From: Francisella endosymbiont of Ornithodoros moubata
Lineage (GTDB): Bacteria > Pseudomonadota > Gammaproteobacteria > Francisellales > Francisellaceae
NCBI GenBank assembly: GCA_002095075.2
Contig: LVCE01000004.1
Location: 62,001-126,000, forward strand
DNA length: 64,000 nucleotides
Reading direction: 5' to 3'
The position numbers and the translations under genes were made by a program. Below, piece by piece: positions 40,520-50,358 of the stretch. The number at the start of each line of letters is the position of its first letter. Position 1 is the stretch's first letter. The notes under the pieces were generated by a model that saw nothing but the letters and a program-made list of their open reading frames with translations, searched no databases and was not told the origin of the DNA.

Positions 40520-40849
40520 CTTCTTTTAAATTCCCTGTGATTAATACTTCAATGTAATATTTATAGTTGCTATTACAAATAGCATCTAATTTTAAAAATA
40601 TTCAATCCTACTATAGATTTTATCAACAATTTAATTATTTTTTAGAAATAGTGATTAAAAACACTATAATCGTTCAACCACTAACCACTTGCTTTTATAT
40701 AGCTCCACCAACAAATTGTAAAAAGTTATATATAAATTATCTATAATCATTAAAGCTTATAGACTTTAAATATCATAAAGCAAGTATAACTCTAGATAAC
40801 TCCAAACAAAAACATTATACTTAGAATAAGTAAAAGAGATACGCCAGCT
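40520..40849. other. Intergenic after rho, no gene seen
   Basis: An A/T-rich stretch between rho and the GT39 remnant. I see no open frame of note, no tRNA and no hairpin followed by a T-run. It probably contained the promoter of the downstream gene. Confidence 0.4.
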
Positions 40850-42429
40850 ATGAGGGATTATAGTGACATTATTTTTTAGTGCCGTAAAAAAAGAGCGAGC
40901 AAGTGGTTTTTTTGTTTCTTTGCAATTTATTTACTTATTGATAAAGATTATGGGATTTCTCTTGATGAGCCGACTCAACGATGGATTGGTGTTGTTAATG
41001 TGCAAGATATAAAAGAGAAACTTTTTTCAGCTCAACACAATAATGAAATACCTAAACTCGATAGTCTAAATGATAAAGATTATGGATCAGCATTTGAAAT
41101 ACCCTTAATAATAGCCGAACAAACTATTCACCCTAAGGCTCCTCCGGAGTTATATCAATTAAGACATCTAATGACTTTTTAAATTTATTTTTTAGGTGTA
41201 TTAGCTATCTACGCCATTACTAAAAGTATTTATTATGATTATCGAGCAGGACTTTTAGCCGCTTTATTTATCATTATATCACCAAGACTTTTTGCTAAAT
41301 CATTCTATAATAGTAAAGATATCATTTTTATGGCCACAATTGCTATATCTATATATTAGAAATATGTAATTTAAAATGGCTATTAATACTCTCTTTCACA
41401 TCTAAATATAGCACTAATGTAAGAATAATTGGAGTCATAGTTATCTTTTCGACTGTGCTAGCAATTACTATTAATATAGTCAAAAAGGACCGTTCCATTA
41501 AGAATGGAAGTATATCATCGGATACCTCATACTAACGTAGCTATTAGTTACCGCCATGTTCCCATTACTATGGTCTCTCCCTGTTAGTAACTTGCTATAT
41601 GTTTTTAGTGACATATCACACTTCACTAGATGGCAGGGTTACTCATTCTTTAACGGAAGAGAACTATAGTATAACCAAAGAATACCTTAGTATTACTCAA
41701 TAATCTGGATAACTATAACAACAACGATAATGTACTCTACTAATGTTTATTGGAGTTAGTACAACAGCTAAGGAGTTTATAAAAAATAGATTTTCATTAT
41801 GGTCAAATAAAATAGAGATGCATAATTTAATTTATCTAGCATTACTTATCACTCCTATAGTTATGATTATTGTTTTATCTTTGACACTATATAATGGCTG
41901 GAGCCAATTATACTTTATTTATCGAGCATTTGTTTTAATAGCTTTAAAAGGCTTTATGTATTTATTTAACAATTTGAAACAAAAGTTAAGAAATTTACTA
42001 TGTATTGCACTAATCTGCTCCTTTACTTGGAATGCTTATTGGATAGTATAATCGCACCCTCTATCAAATGTATACTTCAATATATTAACAGGAAAGAATT
42101 AGAGAAACAGATGGAATGTTGATTACTGGGGTTTATCAGGCGTTACCACCTTGAAATATATATTAGGTCATGACAAAATCGCAACAAAATTTCTATTGGT
42201 GCTTCAGGCTTCTGGATAGATAATATTTCTACTTTTATGCTAAGTAATACTAAGTAACAAATAATTAATAAGTAATATATCCATTTCAGATAAACCAGAC
42301 TATATTATTACGACATATCATCGCCCACAAGCAATCAAAAATGATAAAGATACACTAAGAGAATATAAATTCATTCATGAAATTAAAGTTCATGGAGAAG
42401 TAATTACAGGAATATATGAACATTTGTAA
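40850..42429 (+). pseudogene. GT39-type multi-pass membrane glycosyltransferase, heavily degraded
   Basis: Pieces in several frames give LIDKDYGISLDEPTQRWIGV, with the DE pair of GT-C/PMT-like enzymes in the first extracytoplasmic loop. Then come QLRHLMTF, a TAA, and IYFLGVLAIYAITKSIYYDY, RAGLLAALFIIISPRLFAKS (the loop with RxFxKSxYxSKD) and FYNSKDIIFMATIAISIY. Later are a WQGYSFFNGRELYS-like segment, MFIGVSTTAKEFIKNR with a Tyr-rich membrane end, and a C-terminal DKPDYIITTYHRPQA and GEVITGIYEHL ending at 42429. At least five stops and several shifts occur. PMT/ArnT-like enzymes use lipid-linked sugars to glycosylate proteins or lipid A. This one is dead. It lies just ahead of the polysaccharide cluster. 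Confidence 0.7.
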
Positions 42430-42457
42430 AAATTAACAAAATTAGATCTCTTCTTAT

Positions 42458-43969
42458 TTAAGAATAATTATTAATTAAATCTACACAACATTGATTAAGC
42501 TTCTTTGCACATTCCTCATTAGCCGCTTCTATATAGCATCTTAATTCTGGAGCATTACCTGAAGGTCTTATATGAACAATATCTTGATTTGCCAGAGTTA
42601 CTCTAACACCGTCAGTAGTATCTATACTTTCTATACTATTATTGCCATCAAAATGCTCTAATATAACCTTATCCAACAAATCAGATTCACTAGCTAGTAT
42701 TGATTTCAAAATTTCTTGGCTTTTCTCAGTTGCAAAATCATCTATTTTACTACTTGCCGTATATCGTGGTGGTAAGTCAAATAAAAGCTCTGATATTGTT
42801 TTATTAGAGTCAATAGACAACATAATCACAGCAAGCATAGGAATTACAGCATCTCTTGTTGCCAATGCCTTTAACTCTTTCCCATCTCTAGATATATCAC
42901 TAGTTAACATAAATCCACCATTTGCCTCATAGCCAACTACAGTATTTTGATTATTTGAAAGTAATTCATTCATCGCAGCAATAACGTATGGAGAACCTAT
43001 TTTAGTTCTAATTACACTATTAAAATAGCCTATCTTTTCAGCCACAGTATTACTACTAACAGGTGTTGCGACAACATTAGCTTGTAAATATTTAGCTGTC
43101 AATACACCTAAAATATCACCTTTTAGCCAATTACCAGACTCATCACTCATTAGAGGTCTATCAGCATCACCATCAGTAGAAACTATACTATCAATTTTAT
43201 ACTCACTCGCCCACTGCTTTGCAAGCCTTACATCTTCTTGTCGAATTGCCTCAGTATCAACAGATACAAATCTTTCTGAGAATCCTAATAAGATAACCTT
43301 AGCACCTAATTTCTCAAGAATCTCTTTTACTATCTTACGCCCTACAGAAGAATGTTCATAGAGTCCTATAGTTTTACCTGTTAGACAATTTTTAGGAAAA
43401 AAGTCTATGTATCGCTCCACATACTGAGAATGTGCTTGCTTACAAACTTTAGGAAACTTTGTTTTTTGTAAGAACATCTCATTTTTACCAAAAATACCTT
43501 CACTAAGTATAATAGCTTGACTGACTATAATTTCCTCATCTTCTTTGAGGACTTCACCATAAGGGGTATTAAATTTAATACCATTTCTATCTTCTGGAAT
43601 ATGACTACCTGTAACCATAACCGAAGGAATTTCATTAGATATACCATACAGCATCACCGCCGGCGATGGTATCTCACCACAATATACAGGTTCATAGCCA
43701 CTATCTATCACTGCTTTAATAACTGCTTTTGTTATTCTAGGGCTACTTTCACGCAAATCATGAGCAATTGCAACTTTAGCACCTTCTGACATAGAGTATT
43801 TATGCTCTAAAAACTGAATAAATGCCTTAGTATATAACCAACAAATCTTATCAGTCATAGTTGCTACTAAACCTCTAACTCCACTGGTACCAAACTTTAC
43901 ACCACTAGACGTAATAACATCCTTAATCACTACTTTTTCCACACAAATCTCCCAAGATAAGTTTTGCAT
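42458..43969 (-). CDS. manB: Phosphomannomutase / phosphoglucomutase
   Basis: A phosphohexomutase. Active-site phosphoserine loop SVMVTGSHIPEDRNGIK near 115-130, metal loop VSTDGDADRPLMSD near 243-256, sugar-binding VGYEANGGFMLTSDI, and phosphate-binding HIRPSGNAPELRCYIE at the end. The frame starts at ATG 43969, but GGGAG sits seven bases before a GTG at 43942 (VEKVVIKDV), so the real product probably has 494 residues. It interconverts mannose-6-P and mannose-1-P for GDP-mannose synthesis in O-antigen or lipid A decoration. In Francisella the manB gene marks the end of the O-antigen region. A manC is not in view. Intact. Confidence 0.9.
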   Translation of the reverse strand: MQNLSWEICVEKVVIKDVITSSGVKFGTSGVRGLVATMTDKICWLYTKAFIQFLEHKYSMSEGAKVAIAHDLRESSPRITKAVIKAVIDSGYEPVYCGEIPSPAVMLYGISNEIPSVMVTGSHIPEDRNGIKFNTPYGEVLKEDEEIIVSQAIILSEGIFGKNEMFLQKTKFPKVCKQAHSQYVERYIDFFPKNCLTGKTIGLYEHSSVGRKIVKEILEKLGAKVILLGFSERFVSVDTEAIRQEDVRLAKQWASEYKIDSIVSTDGDADRPLMSDESGNWLKGDILGVLTAKYLQANVVATPVSSNTVAEKIGYFNSVIRTKIGSPYVIAAMNELLSNNQNTVVGYEANGGFMLTSDISRDGKELKALATRDAVIPMLAVIMLSIDSNKTISELLFDLPPRYTASSKIDDFATEKSQEILKSILASESDLLDKVILEHFDGNNSIESIDTTDGVRVTLANQDIVHIRPSGNAPELRCYIEAANEECAKKLNQCCVDLINNYS

Positions 43970-43985
43970 ATATACAAATACAAAT

Positions 43986-44756
43986 TTATTTTTCCTTATA
44001 ATAGTTTAAAAGCCGACCTTTAAATATTTCTAGTAGCTTAGTCACATATTTAGTTGAAATACACCAGTAATTAGCTTTAATTCCATTTGACTCAAGTGCT
44101 TTTATTGTCTCTTGGTTAATAATTTTTTTACTCTCTAAACTACTCGTACTTAGACCACCTACTAACATCTTTATTATACATTTATCTAAATAAATATACG
44201 AAAGTCTATTTACCAATAAAAATCTTACGAATATTTCATAGTCTGCAGCAATCTTAAAATCCAATCGGTATAAACCATACTTATCATAGATATTTTTTTT
44301 GACAAAAAGTGTTGGATGTGGTGGCATGATACCAAACTTTAGTTTATTTGGAGAGAATCTCTTAGCAGAATAATAACGAAGAATTCTATTATCTTTATTT
44401 ACAAACATTAGATCAGCAAAAAGCATATCTTTATCATTGTGCTTAAACTCATCTACAATAATATTTATAATATCAATATCACTATAGCAATCATCACTAT
44501 TTAAAATTCCAATAATATCTCCAGTAGCTAAACTAATACCCTTATTCATAGCATCATATATGCCATTATCTCGTTCACTAATAATTTTTGATAGTTTAGA
44601 GCCATATTTAGCTAAAAGATTTAACGTACCATCATCACTACCACCATCTATTATAATATATTCAATATTTTGATAAGTTTGTGATAATACTGAATTTATA
44701 GCATTTTCAATAGTTTCCGCAGAATTATAACAAACTGTAATTATCGATACTTTCAA
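43986..44756 (-). CDS. GT2 family glycosyltransferase
   Basis: 256 residues, one GT-A domain. KVSIITVCYNSAETIENAIN, then IIIDGGSDDGTLNLLAKYG (donor-binding Asp), SERDNGIYDAMNKGISLAT and GILNSDDCYS with the DxD-type metal site. Acceptor-side blocks are PPHPTLFVKKNIYDKYG and ADYEIFVRFLLVN with a C-terminal helix. It is one of five related GT2 enzymes in the locus, all cytoplasmic or membrane-associated. It lies 16 bases from the phosphomannomutase and 3 bases from the next GT4 gene on the same strand, so the transcript is continuous. Sugar specificity cannot be told. Confidence 0.9.
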   Translation of the reverse strand: MKVSIITVCYNSAETIENAINSVLSQTYQNIEYIIIDGGSDDGTLNLLAKYGSKLSKIISERDNGIYDAMNKGISLATGDIIGILNSDDCYSDIDIINIIVDEFKHNDKDMLFADLMFVNKDNRILRYYSAKRFSPNKLKFGIMPPHPTLFVKKNIYDKYGLYRLDFKIAADYEIFVRFLLVNRLSYIYLDKCIIKMLVGGLSTSSLESKKIINQETIKALESNGIKANYWCISTKYVTKLLEIFKGRLLNYYKEK

Positions 44757-44759
44757 CTA

Positions 44760-45905
44760 TCAACCTTCTAAAATTTTTTTATAAATCTCTAACTGCTTAA
44801 CTATTATATAATCATTCTGATATTGCTTTGCAGTATTTTTTGAATTTTCACTCATCTGCTTATAATTATCATAATTATATGATTTTTCTATAGTTTTTTG
44901 TAAATCTTGTTTAGTAGTTAAAAAACCATTTTGTTCATTTTTGATGAAATCTTTGCGTGTGCCTATATCAAAACCAATAACAGGAACACCAAAACTCATA
45001 GCCTCTATTATTGTCAAACCAAACGTTTCATATAACAGAGCTGGTTGGATCAAATATTTTGATTGGAATATAAGCAATAAAGTCTCTTCTCTCGAACACT
45101 TTCCCTTAAAGATGATATTTTTTGATGAGTATTTACTAATGTCACTATCAGGACTATCACCTACAACTGTTAGTATAAACTTATCATCTAAAGATCTCCA
45201 AGTATCTAAAAGCTCAAATATACCCTTAGATTCTTCAAGTCTACCAACATAAATGTAATTTTGCTGTTCTCTTGAAATATGCTGTTGAGTAATCAAAGGC
45301 ATACTATTAGGTTTTAAAATAATTTTATCAGCCGGAATTCCAAGCTCTTTAACTTTTTGACTTTGAAAATCAGTCAATACAAAAAAGTAATCAATATTTT
45401 TAAACATTTTCAAAAACTTATAAAAACTAAATGCTAACTGAGCTACAAAGCTTTGTAACGTAGATTTTCTATAACATTTATTTTTGATACCAAAAAAAGG
45501 CAATTTATTTTTAGTACATAACTCACATGTGCCATAACCATCTTTATAAAATATCCCAGATATACACCATAATCTATAGTTATGGAGTGTATGCACTACT
45601 TTAGCTCCAGCTATTTTTGCAGCCTTAAAAATACTTGGTGTTAACAAGGGGAAAAAATTATGCACATGAACTATATCAATACTATTATCTTTGACTATTT
45701 TTTTAATATTCCTATAATGTTTACGCGAAAACCATATCCCTAATAATAAACTAAACTTGCTAATATTATCATTAGAAGCTTCATAGGTTAAAACATTATC
45801 TTCGCCACGAAGATTTTGTAGAGACTTTAACTCATTTTCATAGACTATATCTTCACCACCAATATTATTCGATTGATATCTATTATGAACAATCAAAATT
45901 TTCAT
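44760..45905 (-). CDS. GT4 family glycosyltransferase
   Basis: 381 residues, GT-B fold. N-terminal KILIVHNRYQSNNIGGEDIV then VYENELKSLQNLRG is typical of GT4 enzymes of O-antigen clusters. The acceptor side has VHVHNFFPLLTPSIFKAAKI and VHTLHNYRLWCISGIFYKDG. The C-terminal donor domain has YVGRLEESKGIFELLDTWRS and the E-x7-E motif in YETFGLTIIEAMSFGVPVIG. The stop overlaps nothing, and the start overlaps the upstream gene's stop by 4 bases, so the two GT4 genes are translationally coupled. Sugar specificity is unknown. Confidence 0.92.
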   Translation of the reverse strand: MKILIVHNRYQSNNIGGEDIVYENELKSLQNLRGEDNVLTYEASNDNISKFSLLLGIWFSRKHYRNIKKIVKDNSIDIVHVHNFFPLLTPSIFKAAKIAGAKVVHTLHNYRLWCISGIFYKDGYGTCELCTKNKLPFFGIKNKCYRKSTLQSFVAQLAFSFYKFLKMFKNIDYFFVLTDFQSQKVKELGIPADKIILKPNSMPLITQQHISREQQNYIYVGRLEESKGIFELLDTWRSLDDKFILTVVGDSPDSDISKYSSKNIIFKGKCSREETLLLIFQSKYLIQPALLYETFGLTIIEAMSFGVPVIGFDIGTRKDFIKNEQNGFLTTKQDLQKTIEKSYNYDNYKQMSENSKNTAKQYQNDYIIVKQLEIYKKILEG

Positions 45906-46927
45906 AAATAAGCCTCAACTTGCTGAACATCTTTTGTATTTACAGAGAACTTTTCAACTCCCAAAATAAGCTCATAATATTTATTTGAATCAATTTTTTG
46001 TATTACTGAAGTTAACTCGTCCACATTCTCTGGGTCTATCCAATATCCATTTATACCATTATTAACAATATCTCTAGCACCACAATTTTGACTGATGATC
46101 ACAGGTAAACCAAAATAAAATGCTTCTTCAACCACTAATCCCCATGGCTCAACTAGACTAGGCAAAATAAAAACATCGTGACTAAGAAATTCTTCTTTAA
46201 TTTTTTTATTCTCAATAGCAGGCTTGAATGTAATATTCTTATTAGAAATTTTTTGTAAATATTCTTTTTGCTCACCTACACCAATTATAGTTAGGCTACA
46301 GTCTTCTAAACGATTAAATACCTGGACTAATCTTTCTAAGTTTTTAATTGTAGACAATCTTCCCACATAAAGAATTTTTTTATGATACTCTTTAGCCTCT
46401 TTATTAAAACTTGGCTTATTAATAATACCAACTCCTTTAGTAATTTTGATATCTCCACTATATCCAAGCCTCATTAGCAATTGTCGATGAAGTGTTCCTG
46501 AAGCAAAAACGGTGGAGATTCTTGATAAAAATATTTTTTTTATTATACCTTGCGTACCTGTTGTCTTACTTTCATTAATAGTCGACTCAAGAGCTAAACA
46601 ATTTTTACTCTTGCGATTCGCAAAAATAAGATACCAAAATTCACGTAAATCCCAGCCACTTACTAATACTTTTTTATATTTTAGGCTTTTTAAAATATTC
46701 TTTAAACATCTGATATTTGCTGAATAACTTCTCTCCTGTAGGTTACCAGAGTATAGAACTTTACACTCAAAACAGGCGTTCTCTAAACCAACAAAATCAT
46801 CGGCCCTTTTTTCATTAGTATTTGCGGCTAAAAAAATAACAAAGATATTTAGTTTCTTTGCCAATTGATTATACAAGTTAACTTTATAAAAAGCTGGAAT
46901 GTGAGTAACTATGACATAATCATACAT
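45902..46927 (-). CDS. GT4 family glycosyltransferase
   Basis: 341 residues, GT-B fold. The start MYDYVIVTHIPAFYKVNLYN resembles rhamnosyl/fucosyl-type transferases of surface polysaccharide loci. The donor domain has KKILYVGRLSTIKNLERLVQ, SLTIIGVGEQKEYLQKIS and the E-x7-E loop PSLVEPWGLVVEEAFYFGLP then VIISQNCGARDIVNNG. It is coupled (4-base overlap) to the GT4 gene downstream. A 56-base gap separates it from the GT2 upstream. It should act on the cytosolic face on an undecaprenyl-linked chain. Confidence 0.92.
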   Translation of the reverse strand: MYDYVIVTHIPAFYKVNLYNQLAKKLNIFVIFLAANTNEKRADDFVGLENACFECKVLYSGNLQERSYSANIRCLKNILKSLKYKKVLVSGWDLREFWYLIFANRKSKNCLALESTINESKTTGTQGIIKKIFLSRISTVFASGTLHRQLLMRLGYSGDIKITKGVGIINKPSFNKEAKEYHKKILYVGRLSTIKNLERLVQVFNRLEDCSLTIIGVGEQKEYLQKISNKNITFKPAIENKKIKEEFLSHDVFILPSLVEPWGLVVEEAFYFGLPVIISQNCGARDIVNNGINGYWIDPENVDELTSVIQKIDSNKYYELILGVEKFSVNTKDVQQVEAYL

Positions 46928-46983
46928 AATATTCTATCCTGCCTTTTAGCAAACTTAGACTTATATATAATATAGCAATACAA

Positions 46984-47739
46984 TTAGTAACTCCTAAAGT
47001 ATCTTCTTAACTTAACTAATATAGAAATAATGTAACTTTTTATTACGGGAATATATGAAAGACCATAAGATTTATTTATTTTAATCTTTTCTTTTAGAAT
47101 TTTATTTAAGCTTTGAGATGAAATACCATCAAGGTCATATTTAGAAATAGTAATATCTAAATACTTAGATTTTCTACCAAGCTTAAAATATTGCATTGTA
47201 AAATCTTGATCACCACATATTCTATATTTAAGATTATACTTTATTGAGCTACTTAATTTATAAAAAGTTGACTGATGACATAACATCATCCCTTGTTCCA
47301 TATCTTTTAAATCTAAATTAGGCTTATACGTTAAGATTTTATGTCCAATATCAGTATTACCATAAACAATACTTATATCTTGAGTGAATTCTTGACTAAA
47401 AACATCTTGTAAAACATCATTAGAATAAAAGCTATCTCCAGCATTCATAAAGTTTAACCATTGACCTTTAGCTAAAGCTATACCTTTATTCATAGCATCA
47501 TAAATACCTTTGTCTGATTCACTTATGTACTGACTAATATGATTTTGATATTTTTTGATAACATCTAAAGTACCATCTATAGAACCACCATCGATAATAA
47601 TATATTCAATATTTTGGTATGATTGGTTTAGTACACTTATAATAGTCTCTTCTAAAAGTTCTTTGGCATTATATACAACAGTTACAATCGTTACTAATGG
47701 ATAATTAGCTTTTTGATTTTGAGTTTGAGAATTTGACAA
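46984..47739 (-). CDS. GT2 family glycosyltransferase (tandem paralogue)
   Basis: 251 residues. PLVTIVTVVYNAKELLEETI, IEYIIIDGGSIDGTLDVIKK, SESDKGIYDAMNKGIALAKG, WLNFMNAGDSFYSNDVL, and MLCHQSTFYKLSSSIKYNLK. The INFMNAGD form of the DxD region links it to the 48.6 kb gene. The last 45 residues are a basic amphipathic region ending in a likely membrane-association helix. It lies 17 bases from the next gene of the array. All donor-site aspartates are present, so it should be active. Confidence 0.9.
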   Translation of the reverse strand: MSNSQTQNQKANYPLVTIVTVVYNAKELLEETIISVLNQSYQNIEYIIIDGGSIDGTLDVIKKYQNHISQYISESDKGIYDAMNKGIALAKGQWLNFMNAGDSFYSNDVLQDVFSQEFTQDISIVYGNTDIGHKILTYKPNLDLKDMEQGMMLCHQSTFYKLSSSIKYNLKYRICGDQDFTMQYFKLGRKSKYLDITISKYDLDGISSQSLNKILKEKIKINKSYGLSYIPVIKSYIISILVKLRRYFRSY

Positions 47740-47756
47740 GGATAACTCCTAAGATA

Positions 47757-48641
47757 TTAATGACTCTTTTTACCAAACTTTTCTCTAAGTTTAAAGCCTA
47801 TATGCCTAAATATCCTTACATACTCATTATGTCTTCTGATCATGTTATCAGATGTATATTTAACATAAAATTTATACATAAAGATATGCCATAAATCAAA
47901 AATATTTCTTCTTGGCTTACCACTAATAATATTATAGAATTCATTCATATAACCACTTAAATCATGGCTTTTGTTAGTTTCATGATGTCTAAAACCTGAA
48001 ACATTACTATTACATATATGTAAAGTTGCGTGCTTTGCGAACTCATGCCACATGAAAAAGTCACCTGCCAACTTATATTCAGCAAATTTCTTCATATCCA
48101 TTTTATCTTGTAATGATTTTGTCCAAAAAGTTGACTCTTGTTGTATTGATGGCAAACTAGTCCCATGAATACCTTTCAAAATTCTTTTTCTTGAAGGCAC
48201 CAAAGGCAACATAGAATTTTCAATAACACCATCTTTATTATACCAAGTATTTTTAGCATTTATCCACTGAGCTTTCTCACCATACATCTTCATTTCAGCG
48301 GCTATTGCCTTAAAAGCATTTGGTAAATAAAAATCATCTGAATTTATATATGCAACAATATCACCTGTAACGAGAGAAAGACCTTTTGATAAAGCATCAT
48401 ACATACCCTGATCAGGCTCACATATAAACTTGATATCTAAATTATTACAATATATGTCAAGCTCACCTTTTTCATGCTTATCAGCATACTTCTTGATAAT
48501 ATCACAAGTACTATCTTTTGACTTACCGTCAACAAGAATATACTCAATATCAAAATCACCCCTCTGAGAGATTACACTTAAAATAGTTTCTTCAATATAT
48601 TTCTCGGAATTATATGATACTGTTACTATAGAAAATTTCAT
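47757..48641 (-). CDS. GT2 family glycosyltransferase (tandem paralogue)
   Basis: 294 residues. KFSIVTVSYNSEKYIEETIL, IEYILVDGKSKDSTCDIIKK, CEPDQGMYDALSKGLSLVTG, IVAYINSDDFYLPNAFKAIA with the DxD-equivalent SDD. The region HGTSLPSIQQESTFWTKSL then AGDFFMWHEFAKHA resembles GT2 enzymes that use a Q-E-S-TFW acceptor block. The C-terminus is strongly basic. It overlaps the upstream GT2 by 4 bases. All catalytic residues appear intact. Confidence 0.9.
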   Translation of the reverse strand: MKFSIVTVSYNSEKYIEETILSVISQRGDFDIEYILVDGKSKDSTCDIIKKYADKHEKGELDIYCNNLDIKFICEPDQGMYDALSKGLSLVTGDIVAYINSDDFYLPNAFKAIAAEMKMYGEKAQWINAKNTWYNKDGVIENSMLPLVPSRKRILKGIHGTSLPSIQQESTFWTKSLQDKMDMKKFAEYKLAGDFFMWHEFAKHATLHICNSNVSGFRHHETNKSHDLSGYMNEFYNIISGKPRRNIFDLWHIFMYKFYVKYTSDNMIRRHNEYVRIFRHIGFKLREKFGKKSH

Positions 48642-49507
48642 TTTTTTCCCTTTATTAATCTATACTTATTTATAGGATAAGTTAAAAATCTAGCAACCCT
48701 GTATGGGAAATCACTATAAAAAGATGTTATTTCCTTATCTCTCTTATGAATTTCATATTCTAGCAACTTTATTTGATTCCTATTTTTAACACTTCCTGAG
48801 TTTAGTAAATCAGTGTATGCAACATTATTCTTAACAAGATTCTCATCAAAATAATCAAGCAATACCTTAAGAGTTTCTACAAAGGAAAATATCTGTTCAG
48901 TAGTTGTTAATCCTCCTTCATAGAAATAACATATAGGCAAATCTAACTTTAAAAATTTGTGTTTTTTTTCATAACATTTTATAAAAAAATCGTAGTCAGC
49001 AGAAAGCCTATACAAAGTATTAAACTCATACATTCTTAATAATTCTGTTTTTGTAAATGCTGCTTGATGTCCAAATGGCATCTTTTTACTAATTGTTTCT
49101 ATTTTATCAGCTAATTCAACTTTACTATCACCTGTTTCTTCATCAAGAATATACCTTGAACCATAAAAAATATCGATATCTAAATTCACTTTTTTTATTA
49201 CTAATTCTAGTGTTTTATTACTAAAGAAAGTATCTCCCGCATTCATAAAATTTATCCAAACTCCTGAAGCAAGCCTTATAGCTTTATTCATGGCATCATA
49301 TATACCATTATCAGGCTCTGAAACAACAATATCTATTTTGTTTTTATACTTAGCTATAATATCTAAAGTCCTATCAGAAGAATTACCATCAATTATTATA
49401 AACTCGATACTAGATAAGGAAGACTGCTCAATTACACTTTTTATAGTTCTTTCTATTAAATTCTCAGAATTATATACGACTGTTACAACACTTATTAATT
49501 TCTTCAT
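48638..49507 (-). CDS. GT2 family glycosyltransferase (tandem paralogue)
   Basis: 289 residues. ISVVTVVYNSENLIERTIKS, IEFIIIDGNSSDRTLDIIAK, SEPDNGIYDAMNKAIRLASG, VWINFMNAGDTFFSNKTLEL, then KMPFGHQAAFTKTELLRMYE and LSADYDFFIKCYEKKHKFLK. These blocks match a standard GT2 donor and acceptor site. The C-terminus has a coiled, basic region (NRNQIKLLEYEIHKRDKEI) likely for membrane association. It overlaps the degenerate paralogue upstream by 38 bases, which suggests tandem duplication. Predicted to be active. Confidence 0.9.
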   Translation of the reverse strand: MKKLISVVTVVYNSENLIERTIKSVIEQSSLSSIEFIIIDGNSSDRTLDIIAKYKNKIDIVVSEPDNGIYDAMNKAIRLASGVWINFMNAGDTFFSNKTLELVIKKVNLDIDIFYGSRYILDEETGDSKVELADKIETISKKMPFGHQAAFTKTELLRMYEFNTLYRLSADYDFFIKCYEKKHKFLKLDLPICYFYEGGLTTTEQIFSFVETLKVLLDYFDENLVKNNVAYTDLLNSGSVKNRNQIKLLEYEIHKRDKEITSFYSDFPYRVARFLTYPINKYRLIKGKK

Positions 49508-50339
49508 TAAAATCTATACTTTTTTTTCTTTTTTTAAAAAAAATTCTCTCAAAAAATGAACCTAACTTATATACATTAGTACTACGTATTTCTTTTAATT
49601 CACTCTTCCTTAACTCTAGAAGTTGTGATTTCACTTTTATTTTAGCTTTTTGATTTTTTAAACCTTCTTGGTATATCCATCCAAATCTGAGACTATCACA
49701 CAAAAAACTCTCACCAAAACTTCTTAACAAGATATGTAATCTTTCAATCTCTGATCGAAAAGTACTCTTTTCTAAGTCATCACCTATCGTTTCCTTATAT
49801 ATTTTAAATATATTAGAGTTCTCCTTATAACACTTAATTATTAGGTCATAAATAGCTTGCTCAGAATACAAATAATTCAAACCATACCTTTCCACTATCG
49901 TTTTTCGAAAAAAAGTTAACTGTACTTGAAGCTCCTCTAGCTCAAGAATACTTATTTCCTCTTTATTACTTTCAAAAGGTAAATTAGAAATAATACTTAT
50001 ATTTTGCAAACTTGATATATTATATAAAATACTCTCTACTAAGTTGCTTCCAACAAAAATATCTCCAGAAAAATGGACATTCAACCATTCTCCACTAGCA
50101 ATTTCAATAGCTTTTTTTATAGCATCTACCTTATTTGTATTTTCTAAAAACAAAAGACTATCAATTTTATCAACATCATTGTTAATAATATTAAAAGCAG
50201 ACTCAGCCATACTAATATCTACAACTATATATTCAATCTCATGAAATAATTTCTGAGAAAAAACACTCTTTAAGGTCTTATCAATATTTAGACTATCTTC
50301 ACATACTATAGTGATTATTGATATTTTCTTCTTCAACAT
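49470..50339 (-). CDS. Degenerate GT2-like protein (catalytic motifs lost)
   Basis: 289 residues aligning by eye to the downstream GT2s in its first 130 residues. ISIITIVCEDSLNIDKTLKS replaces ISVVTVVYNSENLIERTIKS. IEYIVVDISMAESAFNIINN replaces IEFIIIDGNSSDRTLDIIAK, so the DGxSxDxT donor motif is lost. NTNKVDAIKKAIEIASGEWL replaces PDNGIYDAMNKAIRLASGVW. NVHFSGDIFVGSN replaces NFMNAGDTFFSN. The frame is nevertheless fully open and ends in a basic coiled region. It probably no longer transfers sugar and may be a scaffold or partner of the neighbouring GT2. It ends 38 bases inside the next gene and starts 19 bases after wzt. Confidence 0.8.
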   Translation of the reverse strand: MLKKKISIITIVCEDSLNIDKTLKSVFSQKLFHEIEYIVVDISMAESAFNIINNDVDKIDSLLFLENTNKVDAIKKAIEIASGEWLNVHFSGDIFVGSNLVESILYNISSLQNISIISNLPFESNKEEISILELEELQVQLTFFRKTIVERYGLNYLYSEQAIYDLIIKCYKENSNIFKIYKETIGDDLEKSTFRSEIERLHILLRSFGESFLCDSLRFGWIYQEGLKNQKAKIKVKSQLLELRKSELKEIRSTNVYKLGSFFERIFFKKRKKSIDFNEEINKCCNSRI

Positions 50340-50358
50340 TACAACTCAATAGTAGACT

